This document shows positions 54,359 to 62,256 of a DNA stretch of 64,000 bases, in pieces. The DNA comes from Gelidibacter maritimus (GTDB taxonomy: Bacteria > Bacteroidota > Bacteroidia > Flavobacteriales > Flavobacteriaceae), in the NCBI RefSeq assembly GCF_014062315.1, contig NZ_JACGLT010000012.1, positions 52,510-116,509 on the forward strand, written 5' to 3'. The translations under genes were made by a program, and so were the position numbers. The notes beneath the pieces were generated by a model, which searched no databases, was not told the DNA's origin, and worked only from the letters and a program-made list of their open reading frames with translations. Within the stretch, counting starts at the first letter, position 1; each line of letters begins with the position of its first letter.

Positions 54359-57300
54359 ATGAATAAAACAAATACAAGAAAAGCTTTAAATCCCGCTTAC
54401 AGAAAACATAAACCATTACGTAAAGATGTAACCAATTTTATCACTCAATTAAAATGGTGCATTGATGCCGTGAAACTAAGTGATGATAGAGCTGAAAGTG
54501 AGGAACACATTAAATCTCATTTTAAAGACTTTTTTACCTCTACATTTTATTCTGAGAATTATATTAATACAAAGGATAGAATTGATTTAGCCATTTATCT
54601 TGATAGTACCGTAAAATCAGATATAGGCGTTATCATTGAAGCCAAAAAACCAAGTAATAAATCAGAGTTTCTAACTGAGCATGATCTCAATAGAAAGGCA
54701 CTTCAAGAGTTGTTGCTTTATTATCTGAGGGAGCGTGTTGATAATGGAAATAACAATATTAAGCACCTGATTGCTACCAATGGTTACGAATGGTTTTTAT
54801 TTAAAGCTGAGGATTTCTATAATATATTCTATAAGAATAAGGAGCTGATAAAAGAATATAAGTTGTTCAGGGATGGTTTAAAAGACACTTCTAAAAACGA
54901 ACTTTTTTATAATGAGATAGCTAAAAAATATATTGCAGAGATTGAGGAAGTTTTACCTTTTGTGCATTTGGATTTCTCCAAAACCAATTTTGAAAAATTA
55001 AGTGATGCACACCTTAATACCTTGTATAAAATATTCTCCAATGTTCATTTATTAGGGCATTCCTTTGGTAATGATGGGAATCAGCTCAACAAATCCTTCT
55101 ATAATGAATTGTTGCACATCATCGGATTAGAAGAAGTAAAAGATAAAGGCAAAAAAGTAATCAGTCGGAAACCTGAAAAGGAGAGAGACTATGCATCTCT
55201 ATTAGAAAATGCCATATATCATTTAGAGGACAGAGACTATCTACCACGAGTCAAAAGTGTTGAGAATTCGCCTGAAAAAGCATTCAATGTAGGTTTGGAA
55301 CTTTGCTTAGGTTGGATTAATCGCATCTTATTTTTAAAGTTATTGGAATCCCAACTTTTAGCCTATCATAAAAACGACCCCAAGTACAAGTTTTTAAATT
55401 CAAAATTTGTCAAGGATTATGATGAGTTAAATGATTTGTTCTTTTCAGCATTAGCCAAGCAAGAAGATGAAAGGCATCCGAAATATAAAGATAAGTACAA
55501 GGATATTCCCTATCTCAACAGCTCGCTTTTTGAACGTAACACCTTAGAATCTGAAGCTTTTGAAATATCTGCTTTAAGCAATGATCAATGTAAGGTTTAC
55601 AGCAATACCATTTTAAAGGATGCCAGTGGGAAACGTGAGAAAGGTAAACTACCTACTTTAGAATATCTATTCAGATTTCTGGATGCTTATGATTTTGCGA
55701 CCGATGGTAATGAGGGTATAGAAGATGCACAAGAAGCCAAATCCTTAATTAACGCCTCTGTATTAGGTTTAATTTTTGAGAAAATAAATGGTTACAAGGA
55801 GGGTTCATTCTACACACCTGCCTACATCACCATGTACATGTGTAGAGAGACTTTAAGACGTACAGTAGTCCAGAAGTTCAAAGAACAGGAGAACGACCAA
55901 ATAGAGGCCTTTGACGACCTTAAATCATATTGTCACAGATACTTCAAAACCGATGATTTGAAGCGTTTTAATGGCATTGTAAACAGTCTGAGAGTTTGTG
56001 ATCCCGCAGTGGGTTCTGGTCACTTCTTGGTTAGTGCCTTAAATGAGTTGATAGTCATAAAAAATGAACTTGGTATTTTGGTAGACGCCAAAGGTTTGCC
56101 ATTACGTTGTGATATTGAAATCGTAAATGATGAGCTTTATGTTATAGATGATAATGGATTACTATTTGAATATATACCAACTGATAAGGAAAGTACACGT
56201 ACACAGCACACTTTATTCCACGAAAAGCAGACCCTTATTGAAAACTGTTTATTTGGTGTGGACATCAATCCAAATTCAGTAAAAATATGCCGCCTTCGCT
56301 TATGGATTGAGCTACTTAAAAACGCTTATTATACCAATGAGAACAGACTTCAAACCTTGCCTAACATAGATATTAACATTAAAACTGGAAACTCTTTAAT
56401 AAGCCGTTTTAATTTAGATGATGATCTTAAGGATGCATTCAAGGGTAAAGAAGTCAACTACTCTTTTAAAGATTACAGGAATGCCGTTGCTGAATATAAA
56501 GAGACCAATAATAAAGAGAGGAAACGTGAAGTGTTAGAAATTATCAATGAGGTAAAACATAATTTCACAAGTAGCTTAGATAATACCTTTATCAGTAAAT
56601 TCCAAAAAGCTCAGGGTGCTTATATAAATGAAGAAGAACGGTTGAAAAATCTTAAGGCTTTTGGAGAGAAAATTAAAAAATCTGAAAAGGACGAACTGAA
56701 AAGGTTAAAGGAAAAGGCGGAAGCGACCTATTTAGAAAAAGAAGAAATTGTTAATAATGCAATTTACCACAATGCCTTTGAATGGCGTTTTGAATTTCCA
56801 GAGGTATTGGCTGAAGATGGAAGTTATATTGGATTTGATGCTGTTATTGGGAATCCACCGTATGGTGTAAAATTAGATTTAAAGGAAATAGATTACTACC
56901 GTAATTCATACGACTTTATAATTGGTCATGTAGAGATTTATTATTTATTTACTGAATTAGCATTAAAGCGTATTTTATTCAAGGATAGAGAACTTACTTA
57001 CATCATACCAAATGCATGGTTTTCTAATAAATACGCAAGAAAATATCGTCAGTCAATTTTAGATAACTATAAAATCTTAAACCTTATAAACCTGAACAAT
57101 AAAAATGTTTTTGAAGAAGCTTCTGTGGAAACTTGTATTATATCTATCAAAAAATCCTTCGTTGTAGATAATTATTTAGTTAAAGTTGGGACAGATGTAA
57201 CCGAAGAATCACAATATGAATTTGACGTTGATAGATGGAGTGGGAATAATAATTTAATTTTTTTCGCTGAAAATCCAATCATTAATACTTTAATTGATAA

Positions 57301-57997
57301 AGTTAATAATGCACCTTATAAAATAGATGATGTTTTAGATGTGTCTAATGGAATAAAGCCGTATCAAAAAGGATATGGACTTAATTTGAATGGTGAAAAA
57401 CTAAATGATGAAGATGTGAAAAACAAAATTTACCATTCAAAGACGAAACTAAATGAAGTATATAAGCGGGAGATAAAAGGTAAGCACATTAAAAACTTTC
57501 AAACTCTAAAAGGTGATATGTATATTAAATGGGGTAAATGGTTAATGTCTCCAAAAGGTATTAGGTATTTTGAAAATGATAAAATCTTAATGAGACAAAT
57601 TATTGGAAAGACATTAATTTCGTCCATAGATTATGATAAGCAGTATGCGGATCAATCCTTATATATTTTAATTAAAAAAGAAGAGACTATCGGTTCATTA
57701 GAATACTATTTATCAATATTAAATAGTCGTTTATATGGGTTTTATTTCAGAAATTACTTCTCAGAGGACGATGCTTTATTTCCAAAAATCAAGGTTAATG
57801 AATTAAAGAGTTTACCTATAATAGTTTTACCTGAAAATCATCAAGTGAGGTTTAAAGAAAAAGTTGTTGAAATTATTTCTCTTAAAAATGAAGACCCACA
57901 AGCTGAAACCGAATCCTTAGAACGTGAAGTCGATCAAATGGTATACGAACTTTATGGTTTAACCCAAGAAGAAATAGCCATTGTAGAGAATAGCTGA
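54359..57997 (+). CDS. Type IIG restriction-modification enzyme (fused nuclease and adenine methylase)
   Basis: The 1212-residue protein has an N-terminal PD-(D/E)xK-like nuclease with Asp in RIDLAIYLD and E-A-K at 94-96. A helical region follows, then an N6-adenine methylase with SAM motif CDPAVGSGHF near 547 and catalytic NPPYGV near 832, and a C-terminal target-recognition region ending about residue 1190. One polypeptide for methylation and cutting is the layout of type IIG (Eco57I-like) enzymes. It protects the host and cleaves unmodified incoming DNA at an unknown site. It starts 68 bp after a terminator, so it is likely expressed by its own promoter. Confidence 0.87.
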   Translation: MNKTNTRKALNPAYRKHKPLRKDVTNFITQLKWCIDAVKLSDDRAESEEHIKSHFKDFFTSTFYSENYINTKDRIDLAIYLDSTVKSDIGVIIEAKKPSNKSEFLTEHDLNRKALQELLLYYLRERVDNGNNNIKHLIATNGYEWFLFKAEDFYNIFYKNKELIKEYKLFRDGLKDTSKNELFYNEIAKKYIAEIEEVLPFVHLDFSKTNFEKLSDAHLNTLYKIFSNVHLLGHSFGNDGNQLNKSFYNELLHIIGLEEVKDKGKKVISRKPEKERDYASLLENAIYHLEDRDYLPRVKSVENSPEKAFNVGLELCLGWINRILFLKLLESQLLAYHKNDPKYKFLNSKFVKDYDELNDLFFSALAKQEDERHPKYKDKYKDIPYLNSSLFERNTLESEAFEISALSNDQCKVYSNTILKDASGKREKGKLPTLEYLFRFLDAYDFATDGNEGIEDAQEAKSLINASVLGLIFEKINGYKEGSFYTPAYITMYMCRETLRRTVVQKFKEQENDQIEAFDDLKSYCHRYFKTDDLKRFNGIVNSLRVCDPAVGSGHFLVSALNELIVIKNELGILVDAKGLPLRCDIEIVNDELYVIDDNGLLFEYIPTDKESTRTQHTLFHEKQTLIENCLFGVDINPNSVKICRLRLWIELLKNAYYTNENRLQTLPNIDINIKTGNSLISRFNLDDDLKDAFKGKEVNYSFKDYRNAVAEYKETNNKERKREVLEIINEVKHNFTSSLDNTFISKFQKAQGAYINEEERLKNLKAFGEKIKKSEKDELKRLKEKAEATYLEKEEIVNNAIYHNAFEWRFEFPEVLAEDGSYIGFDAVIGNPPYGVKLDLKEIDYYRNSYDFIIGHVEIYYLFTELALKRILFKDRELTYIIPNAWFSNKYARKYRQSILDNYKILNLINLNNKNVFEEASVETCIISIKKSFVVDNYLVKVGTDVTEESQYEFDVDRWSGNNNLIFFAENPIINTLIDKVNNAPYKIDDVLDVSNGIKPYQKGYGLNLNGEKLNDEDVKNKIYHSKTKLNEVYKREIKGKHIKNFQTLKGDMYIKWGKWLMSPKGIRYFENDKILMRQIIGKTLISSIDYDKQYADQSLYILIKKEETIGSLEYYLSILNSRLYGFYFRNYFSEDDALFPKIKVNELKSLPIIVLPENHQVRFKEKVVEIISLKNEDPQAETESLEREVDQMVYELYGLTQEEIAIVENS

Positions 57998-58029
57998 AGT
58001 GAACAAATAATCAAAACGCAGAATTAAAT

Positions 58030-58227
58030 ATGAAAACAATTAAATTGATAGTAATAACAACCTTGTTGATGATGTCATGCTCAAGTGATGACGCAAATGA
58101 AAAAAAATGCCAGGAAGTAAGAGATAAATCTAATAAATTAATAGAATTGGCTGCAGATGACCATGAGCAGCGAAAAACATTAATAAGGAATAGAGATAGG
58201 GAATTAGAAATCCTTGGATGTTTATAA
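58030..58227 (+). CDS. Small lipoprotein between two restriction genes
   Basis: The 65-residue product has a lipoprotein signal (KLIVITTLLMMSC) with lipidated Cys in CSSDDAN; the Ser-Asp-Asp after the Cys resembles the export signal of surface lipoproteins in Bacteroidetes. The remaining 45 residues are charged and helical, with no known motif and a terminal Cys. It lies 32 bp after the type IIG gene and 70 bp before the DUF262 gene. Function unknown; a surface or periplasmic place is odd for a neighbour of two DNA-cutting enzymes. Confidence 0.65.
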   Translation: MKTIKLIVITTLLMMSCSSDDANEKKCQEVRDKSNKLIELAADDHEQRKTLIRNRDRELEILGCL

Positions 58228-58297
58228 CCAATATCTATCTGAATCTATCTGAGAAATATAAGGAATATTTAAAATACAGAATTAATCTATATCACCA

Positions 58298-60799
58298 ATG
58301 AAAGCCAACGAACTGCCCATTACTAATTTTTTACAAGCCCCTAATGTACAGTTTGTAATACCTGTATATCAACGTAATTACGACTGGACTAATAATGAAT
58401 GTAAGGAATTAATAAATGATATTATTGCAGTTGAACAACATGATAGAGGTACACATTTTATTGGAAGTATTGTATTCATCCATGAAGGAACCTACAGCAC
58501 CAATGAAGTAAAGGAATTAGTGATTATAGACGGTCAACAGCGCCTTACCACCATCAATATTATCTATGTAGCTCTCTACCGTTTTGCTAAAGTAAATGAC
58601 ATGCAGAATGATGCAGAGATGTTGTTAAACATGTTCTTAACCAATCAATATGTTCAGCAAGAATCCAATAAGCTTAAATTAAAACAAACTGATACCAATT
58701 CTTTAGCCTTTAAAGCTATTATGAATGGTACAGAAAATGAATTTAATCATTACTCTAATGTTATTGAAAACTTCAATTTCTTTAAAAGTATTATTACAAA
58801 GGAGACTTTTCACACCATTTTAAATGGATTAAAACGATTGATTTTTGTTGAGATTTCATTGGAAAGAGGCAAGGATGATCCGCAGAGAATTTTTGAAAGT
58901 TTAAATTCCACAGGTTTAGATTTATCACAATCAGATTTAATTAGAAATTTTATTCTAATGGATTTAGATCCTAAGAGTCAAAATAAGATTTTTGAGCAAA
59001 TCTGGAATCCTATTGAAGAAAATGCAAGAGACCTTATTAAGCAAAAGTCATTGGTGTCAGAATACATTAGAGATTATCTCACCCTACGCAACAAAAAGAT
59101 TCCTAATAAAAATAAAGTGTATCTGGAGTTTAAAAAGCTTTATGCTGATAAGGATGAAAACTACATGCAGGAGTTAGAGAATATTAAATCTTTGTCGGTG
59201 CATTATAAGAAGTTTATAAATCCATCATCAGTTCAGGATCATAATCTTCGCAGAGAGTTAGAGTATATTTCACGCCTGGAAATCAACGTGGCATTTCCTT
59301 TTCTACTACAGGTTTTTGAAGATGCAGAAAATGGCATAATAGCTAATGATGATCTCATAAAAATATTAAAATTAATCCAGACTTACACATGGAGAAGATT
59401 TGTGGTGGGCTTGCCTACTAATGCACTGAATAAGATCTTCATGACCCTCTATTCGGAAGTGGATACGGAAGATTATTACAATTCTATTGCCTTAGCCTTA
59501 GTTACAAAGCGTGGAAGTGCTAAGTTTCCAACAGATGAGGACTTAAAGAGTGCTCTAAAGGATAAAGACTTGTATAATATTCAGTCTAAAAATAGGAACT
59601 ACATGTTTGAGATGTTGGAGAATTTCAATAATAGAGAACATGTGGATACTTCAAATGAACATATTACAATAGAGCACATTTTTCCTCAAACTCCTCATCA
59701 GGATTGGAATAATGACTTACAACCAGATGATTTTTTCATGTTCAAGGAGAAGTATTTAAATACCATAGCTAATCTGACTCTTTCTGGCAATAATGGAGCG
59801 CTGGGCAATAGAAGTTTCGTAGAGAAGAAATATATGAACAGGCAAGGTGAAGAACAAGGATATAACTTTAGCCGTCTGTGGTTAAATGATTACCTGAGAT
59901 CTATAGACAAATGGACAATTGAGACCTATAATGAAAGGTTTGATTTAATTTATAATCGGTTTTTAAGCATATGGAAATATCCTGATGTTGTTGCACCAGT
60001 TTCAGAAAATACAGAAGAGACCTTGTTTAGTGCCGAAGCTCCCACATTCAAAAAATTAGAATATTTTATATTTGAGAATACAAGGATAGATGAAGAGATT
60101 ATAGCACGAATGTATTTTTATGTTATTGAAAAATTATATGAAAAAAACCCTCAATTATTATTAGAAGCAAAGGATGTCTTAAAAATCACAAGAGATGTCT
60201 CCGACTTTAGAGTTGCTCAAGGATTGCAAAATGGTTATTTTGTAGAATCTAATATTGGAAGTGATGCCAAATTTAGTATACTTAAAAAACTACTCACATT
60301 ATTCGAACTTGAAGATGAATTAATCATTAAATATGGGGATAGTCATAACGTTGGTGGATCTGCACCTCGTTTTAGTGTGCGTAAGGAATTTTGGAAACAA
60401 CTTCTACCACTATTAAAGAATACTGAGTTGTTTAGTAATGTAAACCCTTCAAAGGATTCTTGGTTAAGTGCTGGGGCAGGTGTTTCAGGAGTTAACTATA
60501 CGTTTTCTATAACCGGCAATTATGCAAGAATTGAATTAAGTATTACCACTTCCAGTAAAGAGACCAACAAAAAGTACTTTAGAACTCTATACAATCAAAG
60601 AGATGCCATAGAGACTCTTTTTGGAAATCCGTTAGAATGGGAAGAGCTACCTGATAACAAGATGAGCCGCATCAAATATGAGCTTACAGATGTTAACTTA
60701 TTTGATAAGTCAGATTGGGAGAAAATGAATGAATTTTTAATTAAACACTTGCCAAAATTTGAATTGGCGTTACAGCCTGCTATTCAAAAGTTAAGATAG
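58298..60799 (+). CDS. DUF262-DUF1524-DUF4268 nuclease (GmrSD-like)
   Basis: The 833-residue protein begins with a DUF262 domain (VIPVYQRNYDW near 20, and DGQQRLTT at 78-85), followed by a DUF1524 HNH-like nuclease with EHIFPQTPH near 457 and NLTLSGNNGALGN near 490. The C-terminal part, about 690-833, fits DUF4268 (KETNKKYF, PLEWEELPDN). DUF262 with DUF1524 is found in type IV enzymes of the GmrSD class, which use nucleotides to cut modified phage DNA, and in SspE. This three-domain fusion may target modified DNA; the exact signal is not known. Confidence 0.83.
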   Translation: MKANELPITNFLQAPNVQFVIPVYQRNYDWTNNECKELINDIIAVEQHDRGTHFIGSIVFIHEGTYSTNEVKELVIIDGQQRLTTINIIYVALYRFAKVNDMQNDAEMLLNMFLTNQYVQQESNKLKLKQTDTNSLAFKAIMNGTENEFNHYSNVIENFNFFKSIITKETFHTILNGLKRLIFVEISLERGKDDPQRIFESLNSTGLDLSQSDLIRNFILMDLDPKSQNKIFEQIWNPIEENARDLIKQKSLVSEYIRDYLTLRNKKIPNKNKVYLEFKKLYADKDENYMQELENIKSLSVHYKKFINPSSVQDHNLRRELEYISRLEINVAFPFLLQVFEDAENGIIANDDLIKILKLIQTYTWRRFVVGLPTNALNKIFMTLYSEVDTEDYYNSIALALVTKRGSAKFPTDEDLKSALKDKDLYNIQSKNRNYMFEMLENFNNREHVDTSNEHITIEHIFPQTPHQDWNNDLQPDDFFMFKEKYLNTIANLTLSGNNGALGNRSFVEKKYMNRQGEEQGYNFSRLWLNDYLRSIDKWTIETYNERFDLIYNRFLSIWKYPDVVAPVSENTEETLFSAEAPTFKKLEYFIFENTRIDEEIIARMYFYVIEKLYEKNPQLLLEAKDVLKITRDVSDFRVAQGLQNGYFVESNIGSDAKFSILKKLLTLFELEDELIIKYGDSHNVGGSAPRFSVRKEFWKQLLPLLKNTELFSNVNPSKDSWLSAGAGVSGVNYTFSITGNYARIELSITTSSKETNKKYFRTLYNQRDAIETLFGNPLEWEELPDNKMSRIKYELTDVNLFDKSDWEKMNEFLIKHLPKFELALQPAIQKLR

Positions 60800-60831
60800 T
60801 TTTTAGAATTAACAAACATATTTCTTGGTCA

Positions 60832-61920
60832 TTAGGAGCCTTTTAGCTGGTCAGTATTATTTTTTATAATGGTATCTACGGTAGATTTGCCCACTACATG
60901 CTCCGTGTTCTTTAACGCAGATTCAATTTTTCTTAGTGATAAACCTTCACGGTGTAAAGATAATACTCGCTCTATTATTGCGGGATTATTAATTTTAGAA
61001 TCTGAAGCTCTTGTGTTGGTCATTCCAGAGTTTTTGAAATACATGTTTTCATTTAGTTCTAATACATAGCTGCTTTGCTTGTATTTAGATTCTAAAAAAT
61101 TGGCTTTCAATATCCATAAATCTATCAAATTGGGTTTGTGGAGATTAGGTCTTAATTCAAGAACTACCCTCATTTTAGCTTCAAAAGCTTGGCTACCTAT
61201 GATACTGTCTTTACTCGGGGATTTTGTTTGAGTCCTTTTCCCAATATGGTGCAAAAATAAAATTAGGCAATTGTTTTTACTTGCTAAGGTACTATAAGAG
61301 TTTAAAAATGTTCTTACCTGTGTATTGGCATTAATTTCTTTGGAGAATACATCGGCAAATGCATCTATAATAATTAAGTCTACAGGATTCTCTTCAATTT
61401 TTTCAGTTAGAGTTTCCAGTAAATTTTCACTATCAAAAATGAATTCAAGATTTTTTAAATTATCAAGTTCAATACCATCATTGTCTTTCTGTAATTCTTT
61501 AATCTGCTTCCTTAGAGAAAAGCTTACTGAATTATAATCATCTTCAGTAGTAACATAAATGACTTTGTGATGCTCAGAATTCAACGTGAACCCTAAAAAA
61601 TCTTTTCTTTTCAAAACTATTGAAAGTCCTAATTGTCTTAGAAAAGTTGACTTCCCAGTGTCAGAAGTTCCAACTAATGAAGCAAGTCCACTTTTTTGTA
61701 AAAATGGATTTAGTAGTCTTGGAAGGTCTAAGGTTTTAAGGTCGAACAATTCCAAAGCATTAAAGGATTTCCTAAATTCAAATGGTTGATCTATTGTTTT
61801 TTTACTATATGATAATGAACCGCCATTTGCCACATTACTATTAGTAAGTGTGCTTTCAGAAATTTCAGTGAGAGGATCTTCATTCTGATGATTCTTATAT
61901 TCTAACTTGTCAACAGCCAT
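60832..61920 (-). CDS. RepA-like AAA ATPase with C-terminal helix-turn-helix
   Basis: The 362-residue product has a RecA-like (AAA_25) ATPase with Walker A GTSDTGKST at 84-92 and Walker B DLIIIDAFAD near 185. It also has a HIGKRT stretch and a C-terminal helix-turn-helix-like region (GLSLRKIESALKNTEHVVGKSTVDTI). Such proteins replicate or regulate mobile elements. It is the only minus-strand gene of the island, convergent with the DUF262 gene. An inverted repeat covers its promoter, suggesting autoregulation. Confidence 0.78.
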   Translation of the reverse strand: MAVDKLEYKNHQNEDPLTEISESTLTNSNVANGGSLSYSKKTIDQPFEFRKSFNALELFDLKTLDLPRLLNPFLQKSGLASLVGTSDTGKSTFLRQLGLSIVLKRKDFLGFTLNSEHHKVIYVTTEDDYNSVSFSLRKQIKELQKDNDGIELDNLKNLEFIFDSENLLETLTEKIEENPVDLIIIDAFADVFSKEINANTQVRTFLNSYSTLASKNNCLILFLHHIGKRTQTKSPSKDSIIGSQAFEAKMRVVLELRPNLHKPNLIDLWILKANFLESKYKQSSYVLELNENMYFKNSGMTNTRASDSKINNPAIIERVLSLHREGLSLRKIESALKNTEHVVGKSTVDTIIKNNTDQLKGS

Positions 61921-61929
61921 AGCAATTAT

Positions 61930-61973
61930 ATATTGTGTCCAAATATTATATTTATATAAGGACAGGACAATAT
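61930..61973 (-). promoter_or_regulatory. Promoter with overlapping inverted repeat of the AAA ATPase
   Basis: On the minus strand TTG (61970-61968) and AATATTTG (61947-61940) are 20 nt apart. Inverted arms ATATTGT-GTCC (61930-61940) and GGACAGGACAATAT (61960-61973, three extra bases) cover both boxes, as expected for an operator. Confidence 0.5.
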
Positions 61974-62222
61974 AGGAATTATATTTAAAAAATGGCGTGT
62001 AGTGTATTAGGGTGACTTAAAACTAAAATTTATTAGATTTATAGGTTAGGAAAAATGACTGTTTCATTAAGACCAGTTAAATTAAATTTTGAACTTTTAG
62101 ATATTGCAAATAAGTCCATTATATTTACTGTAGAAATAAAAATTATTATATTAAAAGGCATACAATTCGGGTACCAATAGAAAAGTTAACGGCTTAATTG
62201 GTTGTAAATCAATGGGTACTAC
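61974..62222 (+). other. Right-end non-coding island region with tRNA-like remnant
   Basis: The first part is A+T rich with no gene recognised. From 62192, GGCTTAATTGGTT and AATCAATGGGT resemble the D arm and the region after the anticodon in tRNA-Asn, just upstream of the right repeat. It cannot fold as a complete tRNA because the acceptor 5' strand is missing. Confidence 0.45.
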
Positions 62223-62256
62223 TCCTTGGTTCGAGCCCAAGAAGAGGAGCAAACAA
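62223..62256 (+). repeat. Right attachment repeat (attR), 34 bp
   Basis: Perfect copy of 44493-44526. Its last two bases may equally be the first bases of the insertion sequence's left inverted repeat. Confidence 0.92.

Larger units (their letters stand above)
44527..62256 (+). mobile_element. Genomic island integrated at tRNA-Asn
   Basis: The element of about 17.7 kb is bounded by a perfect 34-bp direct repeat, with a tyrosine recombinase next to the tRNA end. It carries small unknown genes, DNA-metabolism genes, a helicase with a homing-type endonuclease, restriction genes and a replication-type AAA ATPase. No relaxase, type IV coupling protein or phage structural gene is seen, so it could be mobilised only with help or may be a satellite. 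G+C is lower than in the core. The IS at its right edge is a separate insertion. Confidence 0.88.
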
